A DNA stretch of 64,000 nucleotides, taken from assembly GCA_015501605.1 (NCBI GenBank), contig JADNRZ010000013.1, forward strand, positions 868,001 through 932,000. Reading direction: 5' to 3'. This document shows positions 1 to 10,900 of this stretch, one piece after another. Position numbers and translations under genes: made by a program. Every line of letters starts with the position of its first letter. Within the stretch, counting starts at the first letter, position 1. Source of the stretch: Panaeolus papilionaceus (Eukaryota > Basidiomycota > Agaricomycetes > Agaricales). Under the pieces are notes generated by a model that saw nothing but the letters and a program-made list of their open reading frames with translations, was not told where the DNA came from and ran no database searches.

Positions 1-453
1 AGATCGAAAGCTCACCTCCGTTCGTCCAAAATATAACATCATCCTTTGCAGGGTTACTCCTACTTTCAAAAAAATAGAAAAACAAGTGTCGGGCCTCGAT
101 ATCGATATAACCTGTATACGAGCTGTCCAGATAGAGAAACCGGTGTGTTAGAACCGTTGCACCTCCAAGTAAAATAAAGCAGCGGCGCACTTCACGGTGG
201 GATCACAAAAGTTCCCCTTCTTAATACGAACTTGGTACTTCTTGAACGCAGGATGAGTAAGAATCGTGAAGCCTCCTTCAGAGAGTGAAGAGAGATTGCC
301 CAGTGGTGCTTGAGGTGTTGCCATTCCACCGTTGGTCACAACTGGGAACTGTTGAGACACGTCGCCATAGCCGAAGTTAAAGCCAAATCCTTGAACACAT
401 TGGAGACCTAAAGTTGCCAAAGCGGCCAAGAGCGACCACGCGAGATAAACCAT
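1..453 (-). CDS. Serine carboxypeptidase (S10 family), 5' part only
   Basis: The N-terminal part of a secreted or vacuolar peptidase that removes C-terminal residues. The first exon (453-191) starts at the ATG at 453, followed directly by a hydrophobic signal peptide (LAWSLLAALATLGL). I preferred this start to an upstream in-frame ATG because it sits at the signal peptide. The exon ends in FCDPTVK. A 68-base intron (190-123) leads to exon 2 (122-16), which reads SYTGYIDIEARHLFFYFFES and ends in TNG just before the next donor. The SY-GY-D-HLFFYFFES-W-NG pattern is the S10 signature around the oxyanion-hole glycines. The catalytic Ser, Asp and His lie beyond the left edge, so activity cannot be judged. 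Confidence 0.9.
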
Positions 454-918
454 CCTGGCTGGGTCAAGTTGGAGGTGGGAAGAAGGAAGCAAAGCAAGGG
501 GAAACCCACCAGGTTGATATAGGTATTTCCGGAAACTCAGCCGCGATACTTTTTGCACAGTGGGAAGAGGTACGGGGGTCTGGTGAGGTTGAAATCCATC
601 AAACCTATAAAAATCTCATTCATAGCGTGACAAGCGGAAAATGACCCCTTACGCACTTTATATCGCAGCAAGTGCCTCCGTGTCAAGTATGACTACGACT
701 GATAATGATGAGCGCGCTGCGGGAGAGCAGAATAAAAATAACCTGCTAAAATGGAAGATGCAAGGTTCGGGTGCATTCATAGTGGGCAATAATGGGCGGT
801 AAAAAGCCATAAAATGACATTAAATATACACATACTGTACAATCTCCAGCTTGCTCAAAGCGACATTAAGGAAAGGTACCTTCAACTATTACATCTGCAA
901 ATCCCACGTCTGACTTGC
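454..918. other. Intergenic: promoter of the carboxypeptidase and 3' region of RTF2
   Basis: No supported gene. The stretch holds the upstream region of the minus-strand carboxypeptidase and the downstream region of RTF2. A TATAAAA at 606-612 lies on the plus strand and has no gene behind it. Confidence 0.6.
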
Positions 919-2061
919 TTATGCATACTGGAACAAGGATTAGTACTCACTTTTGTAATATGGTGAAATCTATTTAACTCACCCTCGTAAACGTCCCCAT
1001 GGTCATAAATGTCTCCTTTCTCTTTGTCCCATCCCCATATAAACTCTTCACGGCCTCGCTCATCTGTTCCTTCCTCTTCTTCTCTTCTTTCGCCAATTCA
1101 TTAACTACAGCCTTATTTGCGGCTTTGATGGAAGGGTTCAACGCAGGAGCCGCCTTCGCTTTCTTCGTCTTTCCTGACGTTTCACCGTCCTCCTCAGCGT
1201 TCTTGCGTTTTTTAGACTTTTTCGGTGGTTCCAAAAGCCGCTTGCGTTCAAGAGCAAAAAGCATTTCTTGTTGATCTTCTGGAGATGCATTGAGCGGGAT
1301 GACGTCCTCAGTGGGTGAATACTTCTTCGCACATTGAGGGCAGAGGCTGTAGGATGAATCGTCCGCTTCTGGCGTGGAGGTTGATTTATCTTTGCCCTTT
1401 TCTTTCTCCTTCGGTGACTCCGACCTCGAGGAAGAAGCAGCAACGGTCTTGTAACCCGCCTGAGAGAAAACGCATCCACATGTTGAGATATACACAAATG
1501 GTTGGACTCCGTTCATTTCTTTCAGCGTCAGCGGGCAGATAAATGGTGCCCTGTCCTCTTCAGAAGTAGAGTCAGAGGACGATGGGGAGGGGTTGGATGC
1601 CAATGTTAGCTGTTTGACGTCCTATTGTGATTCAAGAAGATATCGTAAGATAATGGAAAAATCCAACCAATGTTCAACATACCTTCAATGACCGAATATG
1701 CCCACATATTGACTCGCCATCCCCATACGATGATTTATCCAGCAGATATTCGATAATTGCGTCTTTGTTATACAGCTTTCCCAGCGCGCATGACACCACA
1801 GGTTCCTGCAATTTCCTCTGTTCAATTCAACATCCGTTCAGCACAACTCTCTCAATGAGAAGACACCAACCATACCTTTGACAGAGCACAAAATAGCCAT
1901 CTAGCTTTTGTTTGATTTGCTTTATCTGCTTGTTCGGCCTAATATGGTATTCATTGGTTAAATTATCGTCTTTCTTTCCTAGCAAAACATCAAGGACATA
2001 CCTTGGGTTTACTCTTCACCAAATCCCTGCGATCGGGAATACTTCCACCATCATTACCCAT
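919..2061 (-). CDS. rtf2: Replication termination factor 2 (Rtf2), complete
   Basis: Nuclear RING-like factor of the Rtf2 family. In fission yeast the family acts at programmed fork barriers; in animals it influences fork stalling and mRNA splicing. Five exons: 2061-2002, 1938-1876, 1805-1683, 1621-983 and 927-919. Their lengths of 60, 63, 123, 639 and 9 are all multiples of three, giving 297 aa. The N-terminus MGNDGGSIPDRRDLV is diagnostic. Two Cys/His pairs (CGCVFS and CPQC in exon 4) form the degenerate zinc-binding fold. The C-terminal third is Lys/Glu rich with nuclear-localisation-like runs. Reading through the last donor would give an ending in GTFTRVS. Splicing to a nine-base exon gives GTFTRYA, which as I recall is the usual fungal ending, and the intron has a TACTAAT branch site. 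Confidence 0.95.
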
Positions 2062-2704
2062 ATGGAGAATGTATAAGATTCGAAAATTGGTGGGCTATAG
2101 AGGTGTAAATCGGTCCTGCGTAACAAGAAGAAAGTCTTTGAGCAGAGTTGGTGGTGCTAATGAAGAAACCACTGTTCAAGGCAATGAGTCACAGCCACGG
2201 ATCACTCAGCGCTTGATGACCTAATTATACCCATATTCATAATTACATAATCTAATAAGTCACAAGCGACCGTGGGGCGTGCCCAACAGTCGTAGAGACT
2301 GCGGGGCAGCTCTGGGAGCCGGCTGGAGTGGAATTGGTGTGGAATGAAATTCGAACCCCCTTAGTTTTATTACCGCCAATTTATTGGGAACATATTGCAG
2401 TGAAATAATGACGCTTAAATTCCAGAAACAGACAAGGAAAGGTTTGTGGATTCGACCAAATGTCCACGAATAGAGATAAGTATTTCTGTAGGAAACATAT
2501 TTTATTCCCGAAGATCGATTTAATTGTGAATTCGAGGTACTATAGAGTAAATACTACTGAAGAATTGCATCATGACTTCATTATTAAAACATACGATATA
2601 CGATCAAGACAAGTGAATACGTGAACAAGCGCGGGGTGAACGGGTGAACATTGTTTTGTATACCCCGCGATGCATCTCGTAAATAATAAAAGGGGGAAAA
2701 AAAG
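2062..2704. other. Intergenic: RTF2 promoter region
   Basis: About 640 bases between the start of RTF2 and the 3' end of the GH43 gene, both on the minus strand. Open frames here are short and unsupported. I see no further gene. Confidence 0.6.
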
Positions 2705-4446
2705 TTAAACGACGACCTTGGAGAAGAATTCACTCTTTAGCTTGCGCAACCCTGGAGAAGTCAATTACTTACCGGCCATCCACTTGAGAAATCAAGTCGG
2801 TTAATCCCGAGCTACAAAGAAGCGGCGTCAGATAAGTAGCAATTATTGACAGACTAAGGAGCGCCCACATTATTTCCTGCAGAGGTGTAGTAGTCTACAT
2901 TTTTTAGTCTTAGATAAGAAGTGCAGATATAACCTAACGCTAGAATGACTCACGGTAGATTATAATGGGGACATCACCGTCCATCATGAGATCCTGCCCA
3001 CCAGGTCCGTGAATCTATGAGGACGAGGTAAGACCATCAATAATCGTACGGCGTCTGAACGAAAAGCATCTGACATTTCCATGACCTTCGAGAACGGGAC
3101 TGCCTCCACCCGACGTCAGTGCAACCCCCGACTTGTCGACGAATCCATCGGTCGGACTATATGTATGATGTATGTAGATGAGAACAGCACGTCAAGAATA
3201 AACACACCCGAGGTCGAATAACCAACTCACCTATTCGATCTGCCAACGCGAATGTTATAGGTACTATTCACGCCTTGGCAGCACTTGTCCCATGACGTGA
3301 ACAAATAGTAGTAATTCCCATACTTGAACATGGCGCTGCCTTCCACAGCCCCGTTGTTAGTCGTGCGTTGCGCTAGTGGGGTAATGGTGGAGTTGACGGG
3401 TTTTCCGGTGCCTCGGTTGAGTGTCATAGATTTGATACCCGTCCAAAAGCTTCCAAGGGAAAGGAACCAATTGTCGTTATCTGGTGAAACATGAATATTT
3501 TCGCAGTTCATAACGAGCGGCTGACTTGTGTACCAATTAATAGACTGAGACAGAAGTACGTCGGTCAGTTGGGACCCCAAGATATACAATGATAATACTT
3601 ACTTAGGATCGATGGCCTTATGTGTTGCATCAAGTTCAATCGAAGCGCGTGTAAGCAAGCGGCAAATCCACATATAATCTTGGCCCCTTACGTTATAGTT
3701 GTTTGAGGATGAGGTCGACGTGATGAGTCCTTCGTTTGAGAAGGCGCCTGTTGGTAAATGTGAGTCTGTACCCATTTTAAAAGCAAAACTGCTACCTGGT
3801 TGTCCGGTGTTGGACTTGGCTAGGAAGATCCCAGACTATTGAAAAAATGTTACCTAACGTTGGGGCATTCGTCCGGTATGGTTTCCTCACATTCTGAGAC
3901 CCAGATGTCGACGCTGAGTAGTATAGCTATGTTGTGAGGCACAAGTATGAACATGATTATCTTCGATTGCATTAAGTCAACAGACTTACAATAAATTGAC
4001 CATCGACATAAGTGCAATCAGGCGCCCAAAGAACGCTGGATCAACATCGTGGGATCAGCGATACGACGAGATCAGTAAAGCTTTTCATTTTGTAACGTAC
4101 CCATTGGATGTATTGGTATATTTATCCGTCCAAGGAGCGCCGTTTGGCCAGACCTTGCCAATTAGCTTCCAGTCAATTCGATCCTTGGATGTCCTAATCT
4201 CCAGGCCGCGGGCAGTGGCTGGTGGTTTAGATGACCAAGAGGGAACCATGAGGGAATTTAAGAAGGAAGACGTGCTATTAGAAAGGGAGTATACATACAA
4301 AAGACGTAGTACACCCCTGAGGAGTCTTTACACATCGTCGGGTCGTGGACGGCTGTATCCCCGGTAACGTGTTGTGGCTCGGCTGGGCTTTGAGCCAACA
4401 CAGCGGTGATGATAGAAAATAGTGGAAAGTGGTTTAACAAGCGCAT
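2705..4446 (-). CDS. GH43 family arabinanase/arabinofuranosidase-like enzyme, secreted
   Basis: Predicted secreted five-bladed beta-propeller glycosidase acting on arabinan side chains of pectin. An N-terminal signal peptide (LLNHFPLFSIITAVLA) precedes the mature enzyme. Family residues are visible: the general base Asp in VHDPTM (about residue 35), the pKa-tuning Asp in LWAPD, and the general acid Glu in VEGSAMF. The end reads LGINRLDFSSGWPVVV. I read 13 exons: 4446-4299, 4218-4101, 4035-3990, 3926-3891, 3835-3796, 3747-3692, 3616-3603, about 3524-3231, 3156-3075, 3014-2954, 2894-2869, 2811-2773 and 2716-2705. They sum to 972 bases (323 aa), all in phase. The start of exon 8 is the only uncertain junction. 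A stop shortly after the end of exon 11 is avoided by splicing to exon 12. Confidence 0.9.
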
Positions 4447-5411
4447 GAGGATCGAAATGCAATTTAGTGGGTCAGATAATCAAGAATGAAGATGAAAAAA
4501 GTAGGGCTTACATATGTCTCTTTATAGCGGATGAAGTCTTCATACTGCAAATTATCATGCACAAATTAGGAGCTCAAAGTAAACTTAGGTTCCATGATTT
4601 GGAAACAGCTCTCCACATCCCAGCAGAAAATAGACGTGCGTGGATAGCGGTGAATTTAAGTGGCTAGCTCTGCTCCCTCCTAGTACAACGGACGTGATAT
4701 TCATCACCTTTTCGAAGTGTCTGGCTCCCAATGTGGAGAGAGACCCGTGGGAGAGCTGGAGCTCTGGAGTGCTTCAACCTGCCTCGAGCATGATGCCGAG
4801 TGCGCTCTCTGCAACCTCTGGTCAAGCTAATACTCGAGCGCACAAACTCTCTGAGACACTGCTGCTTACAAAGCGATGTTATAAGGCCTGAAATCTCTGT
4901 AAAAAAAAAGGCTTGCAGTATTCAAGTTCGCAATGTCAAGTCATGTCTACCACGTACGTGGGGTGTCGTTTGTCATCTGCACCAATTTGGGTTCTGGTCC
5001 CTGGATGCGCGACGGGTCTATTCCTTTCCACCATCTCAAGTCATTCCATTAATCTTCATCACTTGAAAGTAATTTTTTGCCGATATGTTGCACGAAGAAG
5101 GCATTGTGCCCCGCATAATCAAAACCGTATATAATATTACAAATTCTATATACTCAAAAGTAAAGTTCTTTTTATAATTTCCGTCTCATGTATATATGAG
5201 CTGAGGCGCTCGTATGGACATGTTCTAAGATCAACGACTCACAAGAACGTCGAGTTTGTTCGACCGTGAGAGGATTGGGAGCCTGCCGAATGTGATGCCG
5301 TTTGTCCTGAAATGGTTGAGCAATGACAACTTGACCTCCTGCTACGACGTTCAACGCACAATCTGGTTTACGACGCCAGTGCGCAGCGAAATGCTGCAGG
5401 AATTGTCTCAT
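4447..5411. other. Divergent intergenic region, GH43 / MED21
   Basis: About 965 bases separating the minus-strand GH43 gene from plus-strand MED21. It must hold both promoters. Short open frames here lack splice partners or recognisable content. Confidence 0.6.
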
Positions 5412-6205
5412 ATGGATAGAATTACACAGCTTCAAGATGAAATTCAACAGGTATCGTATCTTATCGGCTAGTTATTGCGTTTGCGCCATGCTTGACGAAA
5501 TAATGAACATCTGGATTCTTGACATAGATTCTCAAAATAATGTCCAACACAATCTCATACCTAACCACTAGGGCAAACTTTCTTCAAGTTAGTCCTGACG
5601 TGCCTATCACGAAGCAGAGAAATCCGGAGAAATACGATGACCCTGAAACGTTTGAAGGTTCGTTGACCCAAGCCATTTTCTTGCTCATGTTGTGACGGAT
5701 ATTTTATGATATATAAACAGCGAACCAGAAGGAACTGGTGACAGACCTGATGGTTAAGGCAAAACAGATAGAATATCTGATTAAATCATTGCCTGTGCCT
5801 GAACCAGAGGAGGAGCAGGTATTGCAGACTTTATTCGTCCTTTAGATCTCCATGACTAATTATGGGTGGAATAGGCCAAAAGGTTGCAAGTATTAGAAGA
5901 GGAGATGGGCGCTGCGAACGAGGAGTATATCCGGGCTGTTGAAAGAGCTAGTATGTCGGAATTCATCTTCATTTCAAGCATAATTTTTGTAATTCTTCCC
6001 CCCACATTTCATCGTTCACATATCCTCATTTCTTCACGCCCTTGTCCTCCGTCTTGAACTTTCAACTCCTCTCTACCTATATTAAACTAATACTTGAATT
6101 TCAGAGGATCTTCATCTGCAAATATCTGACGTGCTTCGCATGATGCTGACGACTACTGACGATGTCAACACGGACTCACAACAAAACGATGACCAACCCC
6201 CATAG
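5412..6205 (+). CDS. MED21: Mediator subunit 21 (Med21/Srb7), complete
   Basis: Essential subunit of the Mediator middle module. It pairs with Med7 through a long coiled coil and bridges regulators to RNA polymerase II in the nucleus. Five exons: 5412-5450, 5528-5657, 5721-5818, 5875-5950 and 6105-6205 (444 bases, 147 aa). The start MDRITQLQDEI matches the conserved Med21 N-terminus; an in-frame ATG 21 bases upstream is possible but less likely. Later exons give KELVTDLMVKAKQIEYLIKS and LQVLEEEMGAANEEY, the helical heptad region. The length fits the family. GH43 lies divergently upstream and the broken GTPase gene follows downstream. Confidence 0.93.
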
Positions 6206-6652
6206 CCCCCTCATGTAATCCCTCGTTTGCGTGCAAGCGTAATCACTTCAATTCTGAAGCCTGTAGTCTCCGCCAGCTGCGCATCTAACCACCTGAAAGA
6301 CCTGCATCATTTCCCTTGTATTAATTATGTGGTGAGTGCGTCATTGGTCGTCTCTTGCTTGACACTCGCTAATGCCTTTATAAATTCACAGTATACCATA
6401 ATCTGTAATCCCATACGATTAACCAAGAACTTCAACTTGAATGCAAATCTTAGAGAAAAAAATGGAGTCTCATCTTGTCGTGGTGTGTCAGATGAGTTGA
6501 CCTGTTCATGTCAAATTCATGTCCGCTTTACTTTCCACGTGTGTTTACAACGGTTTGACCCTGATATCGATGATCAGATGGACAATGTGGGTCTTGTCTT
6601 CTGCCCACAGCAAGTTTGCTAGAGTAAACGCTCAGGATATCTATAATCTGCC
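6206..6652. other. Intergenic, MED21 to GTPase paralogue 1
   Basis: About 450 bases with no supported gene. It holds the 3' end of MED21 and the upstream region of the broken GTPase gene. Confidence 0.55.
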
Positions 6653-7401
6653 ATGTCTGGTAAATCATCATTCTCGCGATATTTTTGGCAAGGCACTATT
6701 GAACGGGTTTCCGACAAGGGTATTGATAATACGAAAAATCGTGTATACCTGTGAGCTGTCCTCGCACTCTTGACGTCCGTTTTTGAAGATACTAAATAAA
6801 AACGATGTCATAACAGCGTCATGGGGCCCATAGGTGCTGGGAAGAGTCGAGTAAGTTATCACTAACTCCATCATGACTTGGGCCGTGACCTACATGCATA
6901 TTTGATACTTCACTAGTTCATTGAATCACTAGCTGGGAACGATGACCTGCAGATCTCCAGAGACCAGCTGGACAGTTTCACGCGAGGTATCACGGCCTAT
7001 GAGCTGATAAATACGGAAACGCCGTGGTACGGTCCAGTGAATGGTGTTTTCATTCGGCCACCCAGTGAGCCCGGGACCATTATAATAGACACGCCAGGCT
7101 TCTCCGACAACCAAATATCAGAGGTGGAGATCATCCAGATGGTAAATAAATGGTTAAATGCCCACAAGTACGCCCGTCTCTCGCGCGACCGCATGCATGA
7201 GCCGTGTATTTAATAACCATTTGTTTGAATGTAACAGCTGCGAAAAAATCCACGGTATTCTATACCTGTGCCCGATCACAGACACCAGGCTTTCTGGAAG
7301 CAAACGCAGAACCATTCAAATGTTAAAGCTGCTGGCTGGTATCAACACCGAAACGCAAGGCGCTATCATTGTCGTCACCACTATGTGGGATAGGTTATGG
7401 A

Positions 7402-7746
7402 TGTTGAGATTGTAATCTCAGGGACACCGACGAATCAACGGATCGGAGACGGGATGTCTCTGATCCACCTTATTCTTTCTCTCTTTATTTAATGGACGGA
7501 CAATCGTAGTGTACAAACGGTCTTTGTAGTATAGTTTTGTATATGTACCCGTTCATCTTCTCCCGGACACCTCAGTTCGTTATACCACGACTGAGGTGAG
7601 CCACTTTCTTCTTATCATCCCTCACACGACATCGGACTGACTTATCTGTAGTATATTATTCTATTCTACAGGTACTATGCTTTGTATAGTTCGTTATACC
7701 ACGACTGAGTATATTATTCTATTCTACAGGGATTATTACTTCAACA
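7402..7746 (+). repeat. 5' LTR of the Copia element
   Basis: 345 bases, same sequence as 12634-12978. It starts TGTTGAGATT and ends TTCAACA. It contains an internal direct duplication: 7574-7595 plus 7652-7672 is repeated without the intervening 56 bases at 7688-7730 (see findings). Confidence 0.97.
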
Positions 7747-7757
7747 GGTTATGGGCC
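7747..7757 (+). promoter_or_regulatory. Primer-binding site, complementary to the 5' half of initiator tRNA-Met
   Basis: The bases just after the 5' LTR read GGTTATGGGCC. From memory, this is the reverse complement of the anticodon stem-loop of eukaryotic initiator tRNA-Met ending at about nucleotide 39 (GGCCCATAACC). Drosophila copia uses the same half-tRNA priming mode. Eleven matching bases directly at the LTR edge make this the likely minus-strand primer site. Confidence 0.7.
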
Positions 7758-7951
7758 TTTACCGCCACTGAACATTGCAGTGGCACGAAGTCTTTCATCC
7801 CGAGAATCCCACATATCTTATCTTATCACGCATACCCCGCGTCCATCTTATCACGCACAACCCGCGTCCAATCACAATACCGCTTCGAGTTCCTTTCATA
7901 CTCAAACCCCCCCACTTGCTTCAACTCTCTCACTCTTGAAACTTCTCAATC

Positions 7952-10900
7952 ATGCCTACGGATACCGAAACTAAACCGCGCATCGTAGAGACCGATAGCT
8001 CTCGACCTTCCATAACCACCTTGTCCCCACCAACTGCTTTCTCCGGCACGCCACTCTCGATGTCAAAGGCGAATTGGCGCGATTGGAAATGGGACATAGA
8101 AGGCGCACTGGGTCTATCTGGATTATGGGATTACATCCTGGGTAACGTACCATCTCCCGATCCTGCCACAGAACCTCGAGCGCACCGTAACTGGACGAGC
8201 AATGATCGCATGGCGCGCTTGTACATTGACTCAGCAATGGACCGCGACGAAGCGCGCGCTATGGACGTGCGCAGTATGTCCCCTGCCACCAAGCTCTGGG
8301 CAAACCTTAAGGCCAAGTACGAGAACGCTGGGGCGGTAAGCCAGTTTAGCCTGCTCGAGCAGGTCTTCTACATTGAACTCGAGGACGGCGAAAACCTTCT
8401 GAAGTCTTTCAACTCCGCCGTTGATCTCGCATCGCAAGCGTACGGGAAACAGCTCACAAAGAATACCTTCCAGGTCCTGGCTCTTACCCGCATGATATCC
8501 CATCTCCCCTCCCTATCCCACATCAAATCCACCATCTACAGTGAGATTCACCGTGCTTCGAAAGCTGGCGACCGAGACACGTACACCATCGACGATATCC
8601 GGTCCCTTATCACTCAGCGCCAGACGGAGATCATGACACAGAAGCGACAACCTACCACCGAGACCGCACTCGTCGCTGCGGGGGGGAAGAAAACCAAGGA
8701 TAGTCCAATCTTCTGCAGCAACTGCAAGGTTCGAGGCCACATACAGAAGTACTGCGTCAAACCAGGAGGAGATATGGAAGGAAAGGACATCGAGGAGTCA
8801 AAGGAGGCTAGGCGCAAGGACAGAGAAGCTGCACGAGAGGCGCGCGATTCGTCAAAGAAGAAGAATGAGGCACACACGGCCACCACTACCCCAGCGCCAA
8901 CAGCCAATTTCGCCTCGTTCCCTCTTGAGAGCGTGAACGTCGACACTCATCCCCACCTTGCACCACTTGATCCATACATGCAAGACACTCGCGAATCGTG
9001 GCTCACTATTGAGGAACCCATCACGAGCATCAATTGGGCAGACCACTCGACGCCCACATCCACAAATGCCCTCGCTGCGACCACTGTTTCCCAGCCATAC
9101 CGAACGCCCATCTCCCCAGAGAGCTCTCCGTTCATCATAGACTCAGGTTCCTCGATCCACCTCTCCCCGCATCGCGAAGACTTCTTCTCTCTCACCCCTA
9201 TCAGTCCGCGCGCGATCAAAGGTGTTGGCGGTTCCTGCATACAAGCCACGGGGATAGGCAACATTAAACTCAGACTCTCTCGAGGCTCCTATATCACTCT
9301 CCAAGACGCACTATACGTCCCAACTGCAAATGTACGCCTCTTATCAGTCTATCTACTTGCTCGAGACTCCAAGATCACCACACACTTCGACGACGAACGC
9401 TGCTGGATGACACAAAAACCCTCAAACTCACCCATCGCCACAGGCAGCGTCATCCACTCCCGTCACCTTTACTCCATCGACCTCTCATCCACCGAGACAC
9501 TTCATGCTCTCACCGCTACCAGTACTGCCAACTTCAACACCTGGCATCGTCGCCTCGGCCATGCTAATGCTCAAGCCATTCAGGAAATGGCCAAGCAAGG
9601 CATCGTCTCAGGTATGCCCACTAAGTTCTCTCAACCTCCCAAATGTGACTCATGTATCCTTGGAAAGCAGACCCGCGCTTCGATTCCAAAAAGGAGAACT
9701 GAGGGAGAGGGACATGGGAAGGCTACGAAGCGGTTAGAGAAAGTCTGGGTAGATCTTACTGGTCCTCAGAGTACAATGTCACGGAGTGGGATGTACTACA
9801 TAATGAATATCGTTGATGATTTCTCATCCTATGTGTGGTCTATTCCTCTGAAAGCGAAGTCGGACGCGTTCAAAGAACTTCAGGCATGGGGAAGGGCTCG
9901 AGAACTCGAAGTGGGATACCCCGTACATCGATACCGAACCGATAACGGAGAATTAAAGAGCAATGAAATGGAGGAGTGGTTAAAATCTCGAGGAACGGTT
10001 CATGACTTCACCGCCCCAAATACCTCGGCTCACGCTGGACGCGTAGAACGCATGCATCGTACACTCATGGCGAAAGCGCGCACAATGAGAATTGACGCTA
10101 AGCTTCCTGAATTCTTGTGGGACGAATTCTACCTTACTGCGGCTCACATCCACGTCAAGACCGTCACAAGGGCAAACCTCGATAAGAAGACTCCATATGA
10201 ATTATGGCATGGCCACAAACCAAATTACTCTTATATGCGAGAAATCGGCTGCAAGGCATTCGTACTCATTCAGAACGATCACAACCCAAAGATTCTCGAA
10301 CGTTCAATCGAATGCATCTTAATTGGATATGAACCTCACTCAAAATCCTACCGATGCTACCACCCCTCAACCCGGCGTGTCCTCTCATCAGCCCATGTAC
10401 GTTTTATCGAAAGTCACGAACAACTCCCTCCCACCCCCCAAACCACATCACTCAAACCCACCTCCGTCGCTCATCCCACACCACAATTGAACCAAACCCT
10501 TGAACCAGATGAGCTTGACTACGACGAAGATGACATGTATGACCCAAGTCCCACCGAACCCACTACCACTCGTACCGCTCCTGAAACATTGGAGGACGAA
10601 CTGCCTATTGAACCCGCACCAAACCCAATTCCACAACCGTTGCAGCCACCACCTCCAAAGCGATCAATGCGCATAGCCAACGCTCAGCAGAACGGAACCA
10701 CAACTGCGGCCGAGAGATTTCAAAAAGCAGTTCAAGAGTCACGGGATGCAGAAACCAGACGGAAGGAGCACCGAGAAGAACAGCGCGCCATCCGAGATGC
10801 CCAAAGGACCTTCGAAGAGCTTCCCTATCCCAACCCCGATGACGACGTAACCTTAAGCTTAGTCTCGGAACTTGAAGTCTTACTTTCTTCCCTCAGCGTT

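Noticed and set aside
2335..2410. tRNA-like B-box (GGTTCGAAT) on the minus strand near 2349-2357
   Set aside because: No matching A-box at the right spacing and no acceptor stem pairing could be drawn.
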